NCBI GenBank assembly: GCA_905214865.1
Contig: CAJMNO010000030.1
Span: 1 to 19,497 of the forward strand
Reading direction: 5' to 3'
DNA length: 19,497 bases
Origin: an uncultured bacterium
GTDB lineage: Bacteria; Actinomycetota; Coriobacteriia; Coriobacteriales; Atopobiaceae
Both the position numbers and the translations under genes were made by a program. Position 1 is the stretch's first letter; each line of letters begins with the position of its first letter. The notes beneath the pieces were generated by a model. The model was not told the origin of the DNA and did not search any database. It was given only the letters and a program-made list of their open reading frames with translations. Below are positions 8,301 to 15,864 of the stretch, piece by piece.

Positions 8301-10272
8301 GAACTACAGCGGGACTGACTTTACGGGTGCCAACAAACCGCAGGTCACGAGCTCTCAGAAGGACGGAAGGACCGTCCTGACCATCACGATTCCCAAGTAC
8401 ACGTATGCGAACGGGTACGAGACCGTGGCCGTGTACTACAGCCTCTCCGTCGCGCAGGACCCCTCGTGGGCTAAGGGGGAGGAAAAGACCTATTCCAACA
8501 ACGCGAGCTGGAACTCCCATACTGCCAGTACCAACACGACCGTGAAGCGCGAGTTCAAGGTCCTCTCCAAGACGGGCGTGCAGCTGGACAAGGATGGCAA
8601 GCCAGTACAGACCGGCTCGGATGGAAAGGCAATCAACCCTACAGGCAAGCTCCGTTACTACGTGCAGATCAACACGGGAGCGAAGGACCTCAACCCCAAC
8701 TCGGACGAGTTGGAGCTCACGGACACGTTTGGGGCGCCTAACACGCTTGAGCCGACGATTGACCCCACCTCCATCAAGCTTTACGCATACGACCCCGCAA
8801 AGGAGAACGGACTCGACGCCTCAAGGGAGATCAAGGGCTACAAGGCAAAGTACGACGAGGCAACGCACAAGATCACGGTGACGCTTCCGGACAAGACTGC
8901 GTGCGTCCTGGTGTACGAGTACCAGCTCAACGACAACTTCTCCGATAACATGTCCGTCTCAAACAGCGCATCGCTGGACGGGCAGTACTCCACCAGCGGT
9001 TCGGTCAACCTCCGCGAGGTGACCTCCAGCGCTACCGCCACGCAGAAGCAAATCGTCATCTACAAGGTGGATGAGGACGACTTCTCCAACGTCCTGTCTG
9101 ACACCTACTTTGAGATGGACTACTGGGACAAGGCAAGCAATTCGTGGAAGCAGAAGACGACCAAGAATACCCTTGTGACGGATGGCGCCGGCAAGATCGA
9201 ATACGACCTGGTGGACAACGTCGACAAACTGGAGAACGACGTTCTCTATAGGCTGAGGGAGACCAAGGCAAAGGACGGGTATGCCGCGAATGCGGTGCGC
9301 TACTTCATCTGGAAGGATGGCTCGTCCACTGACGACGCTGCGTACTCCACGTCTGGGGCGGCGAACGCACAGGTTGATCGCTCTGCCATCAAGTTCTTTG
9401 GAAGCAACGGTGGCAAGATGTTCGTCACCAACGAGTACACGCGCGTGACCGTGCAAAAGAACTGGGCGAATTCGGATGGGTCGGAGACAAGCGCACCCAG
9501 CGGGTCGAGCGTGAAGCTGCAGCTGTATCGCTCCACAAAGAAGATGGACTCGAGCGATGCCGTAAAGGTCACCGTTACGGGTGAGGGTAATGGGTCAAAC
9601 ACCGGTTGGTTCCCAACGGTAACACTCGATAACTCTTCCGATGGTTCGCGGTATGTAAAGAAGGGCTCGAAGTTCATCTTCAATATCGAGGGCGACAATA
9701 GTATGAGCTTTGACGTGTACGTGAATGACAGTAAAGTTGGAAGTTATAAGTTTGATAATAACAACACCCCAATTCCAATAACCCTTGATTCCGTCACGAC
9801 AGATACCAAGGTATTGGTTAAGGTGACAAGCAAGCCCAACTGCCCCAATGGCCTCAAATCCATCACCTGGGCCGACCCCCAGCAAGTGCTAGACGATTCC
9901 ACGTCCGCGCCGGTGGAAGACCCTGTCACGGTGGATGCGAACACCGGCTGGGCACACAACTGGGACAACCTTGCCAAGGACGATGGCAACGGAAACAAGT
10001 ACTACTACACGGTCAAGGAGCTCGGTTACACCGTGGGTGGCACCTACCATGACCTCGATAAGGAGACGGATGGCGCCTACACGGTCTCCTACGGCGGAAA
10101 CACCGGCATCCAGACCGGCACCATCACGGTGACGAACTCCGCCAAGAAGAACCAGGGGTACGAGCTGCCCTCGACGGGTGGGACCCCAAGCTCGCTGCCT
10201 GCCGTCGGAGGGGCCATCGCCCTTGGTGCCTGCGCACTTCTCGCCCTAAGGTGGCGTCGGCGCAACGGCTAG
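5323..10272 (+). CDS. Large pilus tip adhesin with CnaB-type domains, LPSTG-anchored
   Basis: This is a 1649-residue surface protein. The start at ATG 5323 is chosen because it gives an Arg-rich signal peptide ending in PAHA (residue 47) and follows a GAGG site; the frame runs open back to 5050, but that part overlaps the previous gene. Two related adhesin-type beta domains lie at about 50-228 and 284-423, separated by an Asp/Ala-rich linker (229-283). A long central region (about 424-1240) holds several Ig-like modules with recurring VNKTA and ITDTLPEGATYV type strands, as in collagen-binding/SdrG-like adhesins. A CnaB/SpaA-type domain at about 1245-1350 has YRLRET, and a last CnaB domain at about 1373-1610 is split by an A/T-rich insert. 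The sorting signal is LPSTG at 1615-1619, followed by a membrane segment and RWRRRNG. As the largest, last and least coupled member of the operon it most likely forms the tip; its ligand cannot be read from sequence. Confidence 0.88.
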   Translation: MDRLFIRKVSRMLRDNRRRRDWRGIAAVAGAVVAVVCGVLLMYPAHALTGGDSLRNAITDQSAVFSKAAGTGDDAWQATDPATPVSADSSLRLRVAFKLPAGTLANGSVLQYQLPEGVSIDTSKAPVSGDVISGVTVADPTNANATKIGSYQIKDGVLTLTFNDDVTKANAGTPAGDASDSAAAEQAQAGSDLSGYVDIDLGFDQLTCDDSGLATIKLNDAVTLKVTKAAEEKDQNAVADATADGAGETDDSASQDADAQADATSAAAPVARVAARAGSDSVDLTDHITGSKVEKLVNGTWTESTEFTDGDEVRVNLTYHLAKGTITTDIPNATYQLPDGIRPESLESGDVWMDEKDIGDYTIGTDGKVTIKFNQNAMQLGNGVFGTLMFKGKVSNASGGDSTPIHFGGSATDIKVNKKKDNPQTDTHDISVNKTATLSSDRSYVDYTVTASTTKGTEGTVTIGDHLDKNNSSNANPSYDTNSLSVKKVDANGNTYSVSYSSDQVTWDTSASDGPHFKISGLPQLNAGEKYVVTYRANVNATSGAQTATVENGAYADSGNNSSSDWKSVGWTKDIQKSGTYDKDGHIIWSIWVNPNGADISNWVVQDDLSKCFDGCKMVQQFIVETEDGSYSQYFDSSSPTFLDFRFSSIASQLSDAQKHSKFRITVYTNAPSGDVSVSNTAEEWGNPGTGHAKDTGTADVVHRTTDVVKKHVADQIENGKPHTETWYSTITLPEGNIKWYEYVDTIGNAQTSEGVGLGSNSHYATASELEQVFKSTIVDNKVTQAGSLAINVDNYNKYLYTGAGQQAYYDSYYENQDGLTQNLSIKVTYYDAGGKEVPATDSTTRVKSFKVTVTPTASITAQSMTIGTEQSPYKTHIDTTGAEEGSTWTVSNTGTVGKKSSTDTYSFTNPKTFDKAVKTGSKDGADIFKSGNANVNYDDVNGTLTYRLMLTTSANDNNRDIIITDTLPEGATYVDGSLYAKFFKSEYDKHDTNYSGTDFTGANKPQVTSSQKDGRTVLTITIPKYTYANGYETVAVYYSLSVAQDPSWAKGEEKTYSNNASWNSHTASTNTTVKREFKVLSKTGVQLDKDGKPVQTGSDGKAINPTGKLRYYVQINTGAKDLNPNSDELELTDTFGAPNTLEPTIDPTSIKLYAYDPAKENGLDASREIKGYKAKYDEATHKITVTLPDKTACVLVYEYQLNDNFSDNMSVSNSASLDGQYSTSGSVNLREVTSSATATQKQIVIYKVDEDDFSNVLSDTYFEMDYWDKASNSWKQKTTKNTLVTDGAGKIEYDLVDNVDKLENDVLYRLRETKAKDGYAANAVRYFIWKDGSSTDDAAYSTSGAANAQVDRSAIKFFGSNGGKMFVTNEYTRVTVQKNWANSDGSETSAPSGSSVKLQLYRSTKKMDSSDAVKVTVTGEGNGSNTGWFPTVTLDNSSDGSRYVKKGSKFIFNIEGDNSMSFDVYVNDSKVGSYKFDNNNTPIPITLDSVTTDTKVLVKVTSKPNCPNGLKSITWADPQQVLDDSTSAPVEDPVTVDANTGWAHNWDNLAKDDGNGNKYYYTVKELGYTVGGTYHDLDKETDGAYTVSYGGNTGIQTGTITVTNSAKKNQGYELPSTGGTPSSLPAVGGAIALGACALLALRWRRRNG

Positions 10273-10299
10273 GCGAGAGAACCATACGGTCTGAACAGT

Positions 10300-10342
10300 G
10301 GCGCCCCGGGACGGTGACTCCGCCCCGGGGCGCCTTGTTGTG
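10300..10342 (+). terminator. Rho-independent terminator of the pilus operon
   Basis: GGCGCCCCGGG at 10300-10310 pairs perfectly with CCCGGGGCGCC at 10324-10334 across a 13-base loop, followed by TTGTTGTG. It begins 28 bases after the adhesin stop codon. Confidence 0.88.
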
Positions 10343-10615
10343 TGCTGACGGTCGTGCCTTGCGGCCTCGGAGGGGGAGAGGGATGGTCCCCGTCGCCCCG
10401 AACCTCTCCCATGGCGCGAATCGATCCTGGTCTGGCGCGGGCTGATGTTACCTTGCCGCACCGTTGCCCGTATCCTCCTGACCCTGGTGGCTCCGTCGCC
10501 GTTTCCTGCGGTTATGGGCGAGTGCCGAACTTGCACACAAATGCCGCTAACCCAAGGGAATATCCAGAAAGTTCTGGGAAGATTGGAAGCAGAATTCCAA
10601 TGATGGGGAACGCAC
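10343..10615. other. Intergenic region upstream of the ABC transporter
   Basis: I see no gene here. Forward frames are open in places but lack a ribosome site and family resemblance. TTGCAC at 10531-10536 could be a weak -35, but no -10 sits at normal spacing. Nearest the transporter start is the dyad TTGGAA (10583-10588) / TTCCAA (10595-10600), which could be an operator. Confidence 0.4.
10583..10600. promoter_or_regulatory. Possible operator dyad upstream of the ABC transporter
   Basis: TTGGAA and TTCCAA form a perfect 6-bp inverted repeat with a 6-base spacer, ending 15 bases before the transporter ATG and just upstream of its GGGGAA ribosome site. It could bind a dimeric regulator or sequester the start region. 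It is short enough to occur by chance. Confidence 0.25.
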
Positions 10616-13600
10616 ATGATTGAGCTCAGGGACATCCGCAAGACCTACACCACCGGCGGGACCACGACGGTTGCGCTGGATGACGTCAACCTCCGCTTCC
10701 GCGACAGCGAGTTCGCTGCGATCCTGGGCCCCTCCGGCTCTGGCAAGACCACGATGCTCAACGTTATCGGCGGCCTGGACCACGCGGACTCGGGCGACAT
10801 CGTGGTGGGCGGCGTCTCGACCAGGGACTTTGGACCCAAGGACTGGGACACGTACCGCAACCACCGCATCGGCTTCGTGTTCCAGAGTTACAACCTGATT
10901 CCGCACCAGACCGTCCTCAAGAACGTTGAGATGGCGCTGACCCTGGCGGGCGTGGGCAAGGGAGAGAGGCGCCGCCGCGCCGCGCAGGCGCTCGAGCGCG
11001 TTGGCCTGGGGGAGCAGGTCAACAAGCGACCCAGCCAGCTTTCGGGCGGGCAGATGCAGCGCGTGGCCATCGCCCGCGCCCTGGTGAACGACCCGGACAT
11101 CGTGCTGGCGGACGAGCCCACGGGCGCCCTGGACACCGTGACGGGCGAGAACGTGATGCAGCTGCTCAAGGAGGTCTCGCAGGACCGCCTGGTGGTAATG
11201 GTCACCCACAACCCCGAGCTCGCCGAGCGCTACGCAACGCGCATCGTGCGCTTCCGCGACGGGCACGTCGAGAGCGACTCCAACCCCGTCACCGACCAGG
11301 AGCTGGAGGCGGAGGCCCGGGGCGAGGGCGACGCCATGCCAGCGGAGGGGGCCGCGACGGTGGTGGCCGCGCCCGTCTCGCCCGAGGCCTCGCCGGAGGA
11401 CGTCGCGCCCGACCAGACGGTCGCCCTCCCCACGGCGGTTTTGGCAGGGGAGAGGGACGGGGCCCGCGGCTCGCGTCGTAATCCCAAGGCCGGCCGGGCG
11501 TCGATGTCGTTCCTCACCGCGCTGTCGCTCTCGTTCAGCAACCTCATGGCCAAGCGTGGCCGCACGTTCATGACGGCGTTTGCGGGCTCCATCGGCATCA
11601 TCGGCATCGCGGCGATCCTCGCACTGTCCAACGGCGTCAACAACTACATCGAGGACACCGAGCAGAGCGCCCTGTCGTCGTACCCGCTCACCATCACCAA
11701 GAGCAGCTTCGACTTCACCAACCTCATGAGTGCGATGGGCAGCATGGGGATGGGCACGTCGTCCTCGTCCACCACGAGCACGGCGTCGTCGAGCAAGGAC
11801 GGGACCATCGGCCAGACCAAGATCATGTCAGACATGTTCGCCGAGGTGAAGAACAACGACCTAGGCTCGTTCAAGTCGTACTTGGACTCCCACCAGGGCG
11901 AGTTCTCCCCCTACGTCAACGCCATCCAGTACTCCTACGGGGTGACGCCGCTGGTGTACGAGACGGACACCTCCTCGGGCGCCAAGCAGCTCAACCCGTC
12001 GAAGATGGCCCAGACCCTGCAGAGCGGCATCGCGGGCTCTGCGCTGACCGGTGGGAGTTCGTCGGGCTCGTCGTTCAACGAGCTGGTGGGGAGCCAGGAC
12101 CTGCTGGATTCGCAGATGAGCGTGGTCGCCGGCCGGTGGCCCAAGGCCTACGACGAGGCGGTGCTGGTCCTCTCCGCCGACGGCACCATCACCGACTACA
12201 CCCTGTACAGCCTGGGCTTCTACAACATCGACGACATGAACAAGATCACCGAGGACGCCCTCAAGGGCAACAAGGTCACGGTGCCCCAGGTCGACTCCAA
12301 GTTCACGATCCAGGACGCGCTGGGCATGACCTTCAAGGTGGTCCCCGCCTCGGCGACGTACCAAAAGAACGCCGAGACCGGCGGCTGGACCGACATGTCG
12401 TCGGACGACGCGTTCATGCGCTCCGCCGTGGAGAAGGGCCTCACGCTCAAGGTCGTCGGCGTCGTGAGGCCCAAGGACGGCGAGTCAACCTCGCTGATGC
12501 AGGAGGGCGTAGCCTATACCAGCGACCTCACCAGCTGGCTCATGCGGCAGGCGGCCGACTCGCAGATCGTGCGGGAGCAGAAGGCGAACCCCGACGTGGA
12601 CGTGTTCACGGGCAAGACATTCGAGGAGCTGCAGGACAGCCAGGGCGAGCAGCTGGACATGGGCAAGCTGTTCACCGTGGACGAGGACGCGCTCAAGAAG
12701 GCCTTCTCGTTTGACACCTCGGCGCTGGAGGGGTCCAACATGGGGAGCCTGGACCTGTCGGGCGTGAGCCTGGACGCCTCGGGCTTTGACGCCAGCGGCA
12801 TGCAGCTTGACACCTCGCAGCTCCAGAGCGTCTTCAGCACCGAGACCATGACCAAGATCATGAGCGGGGCGCCCAAGTTCAGCCTGGAGGACTCCGGCCT
12901 CGCCGACGCAATCACCGGCATCACGGACGAGCAGCGCCAGGACATCCTGGATGCGTCCGAGAGGCTGGGGTCGAGCTTCTCCGCCTGGCTCATTGCCAAC
13001 CCGGACGAAGTCCAGAAGATGATGGGCGAGAACCCCGACTACCAGGGGGTGCTCAACGACTACCTTGCCACGGACGAGGGGAAGGCGGTCACGGACGACC
13101 TGCGGCAGAAGCTGGGCGGCACGGCGGACGACGTGGTGAACCAGGCCATGTCCAAGTACCTCACCGAGCAGTTTGCCCCGTACTTCTCCCAGCAGATGCA
13201 GGCGCTCATGACGCAGGCGGCGCAGGTGATGGCAACGCAGCTTGCCCAGCAGATGCAGACGCAGGTCTCGGCCATGACCTCCAAGCTGGGGACGCAGCTC
13301 TCCACCGCGATCTCGGGCCAGCTGCAGAGCCAGATGGCGCAGCTGCAGAGCTCGCTTCAGAACGGGTTCAAGGTCGACACCACCGCGTTTGCCAACGCCA
13401 TTCACGTGAACATGACGCAGCAGGACCTGGCGTCGCTTCTCAACAACTACATGAACGCCCAGGACCTGAGCTACGACTCCAACATGCAGACGCTGGGCTA
13501 CGCCGAGGAGGGGCAGCCCGACTCCATCCAGATCTATCCAAAGGACTTCGATGCAAAGCAGAAGGTCCTCGACGCCATCGACGCGTACAACTCCAAGATG

Positions 13601-14089
13601 GAGAAGGACGGGAAGAGCGACGCGACCATCCAGTACTCCGACATCGCCGGGACGCTCATGACCTCGATCTCGAACATCGCCAACATGATCTCGACCGTGC
13701 TGATCGCCTTTGTCTCGATCTCACTGGTCGTGAGCTCGATCATGATCGGGATCATCACGTACATCTCGGTGCTCGAGCGCAAGAAGGAGATTGGCATCCT
13801 GCGTGCCATGGGCGCCTCGCGGCTCAACGTGGCGAGCATCTTCAATGCGGAGACGATCATCGAGGGGCTTCTGTCCGGCGTGTTCGCCATCGCTGTGGTG
13901 TACGTGGTCGAGGGACCGGTCAACTCGTGGGTGTATTCGTGGCAGGGCGTTCCCAACGTGATGTCGCTGCCGGTCACATCCGCGCTGATACTCATCGGCA
14001 TCAGCGTGGGGCTGACGTTCATCGCCGGCATCATCCCCGCGCTGTCTGCCTCGCGGCGCGACCCGGTGGAGGCCCTCCGAAGCGAGTAG
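10616..14089 (+). CDS. MacB/FtsX-type ABC transporter, ATPase-permease fusion with giant extracellular domain
   Basis: This 1157-residue protein starts with a complete ABC ATPase (about 1-225): Walker A GPSGSGKTT at 38-46, Q-loop Gln90, signature LSGGQ at 142-146, Walker B IVLADEP at 162-168 and H-loop His198. These motifs match the LolD/MacB family. A linker rich in Ala, Glu and Pro (about 226-295) leads to an FtsX/MacB permease with one membrane segment near 320-338 and three near 1020-1050, 1084-1100 and 1122-1143, including the ERKKEIGILRAMGAS loop. Between them lies an extracellular domain of about 680 residues, much larger than in typical MacB, with Ser/Met-rich and Gln-rich helical parts. 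Family members work mechanically, moving substrates or signals across the envelope, often antimicrobial peptides or lipoproteins; the substrate here is unknown. It is transcribed alone, with terminators on both sides, so no partner is indicated. A GGGGAA ribosome site precedes the ATG. Confidence 0.9.
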   Translation: MIELRDIRKTYTTGGTTTVALDDVNLRFRDSEFAAILGPSGSGKTTMLNVIGGLDHADSGDIVVGGVSTRDFGPKDWDTYRNHRIGFVFQSYNLIPHQTVLKNVEMALTLAGVGKGERRRRAAQALERVGLGEQVNKRPSQLSGGQMQRVAIARALVNDPDIVLADEPTGALDTVTGENVMQLLKEVSQDRLVVMVTHNPELAERYATRIVRFRDGHVESDSNPVTDQELEAEARGEGDAMPAEGAATVVAAPVSPEASPEDVAPDQTVALPTAVLAGERDGARGSRRNPKAGRASMSFLTALSLSFSNLMAKRGRTFMTAFAGSIGIIGIAAILALSNGVNNYIEDTEQSALSSYPLTITKSSFDFTNLMSAMGSMGMGTSSSSTTSTASSSKDGTIGQTKIMSDMFAEVKNNDLGSFKSYLDSHQGEFSPYVNAIQYSYGVTPLVYETDTSSGAKQLNPSKMAQTLQSGIAGSALTGGSSSGSSFNELVGSQDLLDSQMSVVAGRWPKAYDEAVLVLSADGTITDYTLYSLGFYNIDDMNKITEDALKGNKVTVPQVDSKFTIQDALGMTFKVVPASATYQKNAETGGWTDMSSDDAFMRSAVEKGLTLKVVGVVRPKDGESTSLMQEGVAYTSDLTSWLMRQAADSQIVREQKANPDVDVFTGKTFEELQDSQGEQLDMGKLFTVDEDALKKAFSFDTSALEGSNMGSLDLSGVSLDASGFDASGMQLDTSQLQSVFSTETMTKIMSGAPKFSLEDSGLADAITGITDEQRQDILDASERLGSSFSAWLIANPDEVQKMMGENPDYQGVLNDYLATDEGKAVTDDLRQKLGGTADDVVNQAMSKYLTEQFAPYFSQQMQALMTQAAQVMATQLAQQMQTQVSAMTSKLGTQLSTAISGQLQSQMAQLQSSLQNGFKVDTTAFANAIHVNMTQQDLASLLNNYMNAQDLSYDSNMQTLGYAEEGQPDSIQIYPKDFDAKQKVLDAIDAYNSKMEKDGKSDATIQYSDIAGTLMTSISNIANMISTVLIAFVSISLVVSSIMIGIITYISVLERKKEIGILRAMGASRLNVASIFNAETIIEGLLSGVFAIAVVYVVEGPVNSWVYSWQGVPNVMSLPVTSALILIGISVGLTFIAGIIPALSASRRDPVEALRSE

Positions 14090-14125
14090 GGCCAAGGCGT
14101 CGCCTGAGGTTTTCGAGCTGGGCCT

Positions 14126-14166
14126 GGAGCCCCCTTCCGCGCGTGCGGGAGGGGGCTCCGCGTTCT
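14126..14166 (+). terminator. Terminator of the ABC transporter gene
   Basis: GGAGCCCCCTTCC at 14126-14138 pairs with GGGAGGGGGCTCC at 14147-14159 with a single mismatch and an 8-base loop. The sequence after it has only scattered T residues. It begins 37 bases after the transporter stop. Confidence 0.75.
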
Positions 14167-14286
14167 GGCTTGGTGCCATTTTCCTGCGCTGGGGCCATGT
14201 GGTCGGACGCTCTCCGAAGGATTCAACGAAGGGAATGGGGCATCTCCCGGCGGGGCGCGGGTTCATCGGCCCCTTGCATAGCTGCC

Positions 14287-14336
14287 ATGGCAGATGCGGC
14301 CTGATATGAGTGCTCACAAAGGGAGTTTGCCGTCAT
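14287..14336 (+). repeat. Intergenic palindromic repeat, copy 1
   Basis: The unit begins with ATGGCAGAT, has the core GATATGAGTGCTCAC (14303-14317) and continues GGGAGTTTGC. The central TGAGTGCTCA is the reverse complement of the TGAGCACTCA found in copies 2 and 3. A downstream extension containing CTGGGGAAA at 14362-14370 recurs after copy 3. Confidence 0.7.
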
Positions 14337-14390
14337 GGTTGCAAGGCTGATGAGAGGCAAGCTGGGGAAACGCTCTCCGTCGGAACCTTC

Positions 14391-14440
14391 ATGGCAGATC
14401 CTGCCCGATATGAGCACTCACCTTGGGAGTTTGCTGCCAA
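14391..14440 (+). repeat. Intergenic palindromic repeat, copy 2
   Basis: ATGGCAGAT at 14391, core GATATGAGCACTCAC at 14407-14421, then GGGAGTTTGCTGCCA. The outer arms ATGGCA and TGCCA are complementary, so the unit can fold into a hairpin with an inner TGAG/CTCA stem. Confidence 0.7.
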
Positions 14441-14462
14441 GTGGGCCCCTTTCCAGGTCCCG

Positions 14463-14513
14463 ATGGCAACTGCTTCCCGATATGAGCACTCATAGCGGGA
14501 GCTTGCTGCCATG
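14463..14513 (+). repeat. Intergenic palindromic repeat, copy 3
   Basis: ATGGCA at 14463, core CCCGATATGAGCACTCAT at 14477-14494, then CGGGAGCTTGCTGCCAT. The outer arms ATGGCA/TGCCAT and the inner CCCG/CGGG and ATGAG/CTCAT arms all pair, making this the best-folding copy. It is followed by CTGGGGAAA at 14539-14547, the same extension seen after copy 1. Confidence 0.7.
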
Positions 14514-14583
14514 ATTTCCTTTCTGATGGAAAACCAACTGGGGAAATGCCCTGCCAATGGCTGTCGTGGTAGTTAGGGCCACG

Positions 14584-14616
14584 CGAAAGTGCTCACATTG
14601 GGAGTTTGCTGACAAT
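14584..14616 (+). repeat. Intergenic palindromic repeat, copy 4 (diverged)
   Basis: Only the core and right half are retained: AGTGCTCACATTGGGAGTTTG and then CTGACAA. The left ATGGCA arm and the GATATG box are lost or too diverged to align. Confidence 0.55.
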
Positions 14617-14931
14617 AGGGCTCCCCGCCATGGTGACACCGCACTTCTAAGGAGTACGGCAAACCCGAGGCGAACCCTTCCTCCCCGTAGGGGAGAGGTT
14701 GCCCCTGCGCAAACGTACCTACCGGGCGTTGCCATCCCTTCTCCTTCTCTGACCCTGACATTCCGTCGGTTGTGGGGAGTATGGGCTTCACGCCCCCCGT
14801 TCGGGGGTGAGCCCTTGACCAGCACGACGAACTTACTGTGGGGAGGGGAGACGACTACGTCCCCTTCCTTGACGTTGAGGGCCCGCCGGTTGCGGTGAGG
14901 CCCGGCCCATCCGTCTTCCCCGCAAGAGAGA

Positions 14932-14967
14932 GGGACGGCCCGCGCGAGCAATCGCGCGAGCCGTCCC
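14932..14967 (-). terminator. Terminator of the DUF4230 gene
   Basis: GGGACGGC (14932-14939) pairs with GCCGTCCC (14960-14967) and CGCGCGA (14941-14947) with TCGCGCG (14952-14958), interrupted by one mismatch, around a GCAA tetraloop. On the minus strand it is followed by CTCTCTTGCG, a weak T-containing tail. It lies about 75 bases past the stop of the minus-strand gene. Confidence 0.7.
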
Positions 14968-15042
14968 GGGCCGGGGCAACGTGGCCCGCGATGCCGACGG
15001 GAGCGGCGCCGATCGAGCTGCCACGCCCTTCTTCCCTAACTT

Positions 15043-15801
15043 CTACTTCGAGGCAGACGTGACGCTGACCTCGTAGCCGTCCAGGCCGGCTCCCTGCAGC
15101 ACGGCCTCGACCTGCGCCTTCACAAGCTCCTGGGCGTGGGAGTCGGCCTTGTCGATCAGCCCGCCGTCCACGGCTGCCTGCGACTCCTTCTTCTCCTCGC
15201 TGGAGAGGAAGGTCGTGACGTCGTCCACGGTGATCTGGTTGATGGGGTTGAACGACTGGTCGTACGTCTGAACGCTCGACGGGTCGATGCTGCAGGCGAG
15301 GACCTGGGCCTTGGGCAGCGTGACGCTGACCTTCTTGGCGGAGTCGTCCACCGTCACCGTCGCCTGCGAGATGTCCTTGATCCCCGCCTTGGCCGTGCCC
15401 TCGTACGTGACCAGGAACGAGCTCCCCGTGAACGGGATGCTCAGGCCCAGCACCGTGAGGTCGTCCTTGCTGTACTTGCCCACGTTGGCGAAGTTGAACT
15501 CCTCGGTCGTCAGCTCCGCGACGTCGGAGAACGAGTTCTTGATCGTGGTCGAGTCCACGTGGCTCTGGCCGCCTGACACGAGTCCGCCGTTCTGGGCGGC
15601 GAGGACCACCACGACTGCCACGACCGCCCCGACCACGAACGCCAGCAGCGTCTGGCGCAGCCGGGGGTGGTTGCCCAGCCGATGCCGTCGCCCGGAGTGC
15701 CTGGGGCCGCCGGGCTCCCCGCCGGGGGTGGTGCCGTTGGCCCCGGCCGTGGTGTTGGCGGGACGGTCCTCTCCCGTGCGCTTGTTGTCCAAGGTGCTCA
15801 T
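15043..15801 (-). CDS. DUF4230 family membrane-anchored protein
   Basis: This is a 252-residue protein. The first 50 residues are hydrophilic, Gly/Arg-rich and presumably cytoplasmic; a single membrane segment lies at about 51-69; the rest is extracytoplasmic. The segment VAELTTEEFNFANVGKY (94-110), followed by FLVTYEGTAKAGI (129-141) and VSVTLPKAQVLACSID (158-173), matches the pattern of the DUF4230 family, which has no assigned biochemical function. The C-terminal third is charged and helical. An AGGGAGGAG ribosome site precedes the ATG. The gene is transcribed alone, divergently from the aquaporin gene, and closed by the GCAA-loop hairpin. Confidence 0.8.
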   Translation of the reverse strand: MSTLDNKRTGEDRPANTTAGANGTTPGGEPGGPRHSGRRHRLGNHPRLRQTLLAFVVGAVVAVVVVLAAQNGGLVSGGQSHVDSTTIKNSFSDVAELTTEEFNFANVGKYSKDDLTVLGLSIPFTGSSFLVTYEGTAKAGIKDISQATVTVDDSAKKVSVTLPKAQVLACSIDPSSVQTYDQSFNPINQITVDDVTTFLSSEEKKESQAAVDGGLIDKADSHAQELVKAQVEAVLQGAGLDGYEVSVTSASK

Positions 15802-15864
15802 GCGTGCTCCTCCCTGTGGCCTTGTGGGTGGCGCTTTGTGGCTACTGTGCCCCTTTGGGGGCGA

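Larger units (their letters stand above)
14167..14931. other. Gene-free region with repeats and small hairpins
   Basis: I find no credible gene. Open frames on both strands run through the repeats with no ribosome site and unconvincing composition. The left half contains four related repeats, listed separately. The right half has small hairpins: CTCCCC/GGGGAG at 14681-14695, and a C-rich/G-rich pair at 14788-14810 (CCCCC...GGGGG). Two diverged segments with a shared CGGTTG core, 14736-14774 and 14859-14897, look like old copies of each other. The region resembles an accumulation of non-coding repetitive elements between the transporter and the converging DUF4230 gene. Confidence 0.5.

Noticed and set aside
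10342..10623. 93-codon plus-strand open frame before the ABC transporter
   Set aside because: It overlaps the terminator tail and the transporter start, lacks a ribosome site and has no domain resemblance.
14287..14616. Possible CRISPR array
   Set aside because: Only four copies, start-to-start distances vary from about 72 to 106 bases, the repeats diverge strongly from each other, and no cas genes are present.
14490..14951. 153-codon minus-strand open frame
   Set aside because: It spans the palindromic repeats and hairpins, lacks a ribosome site and has no family resemblance; it looks like chance openness.
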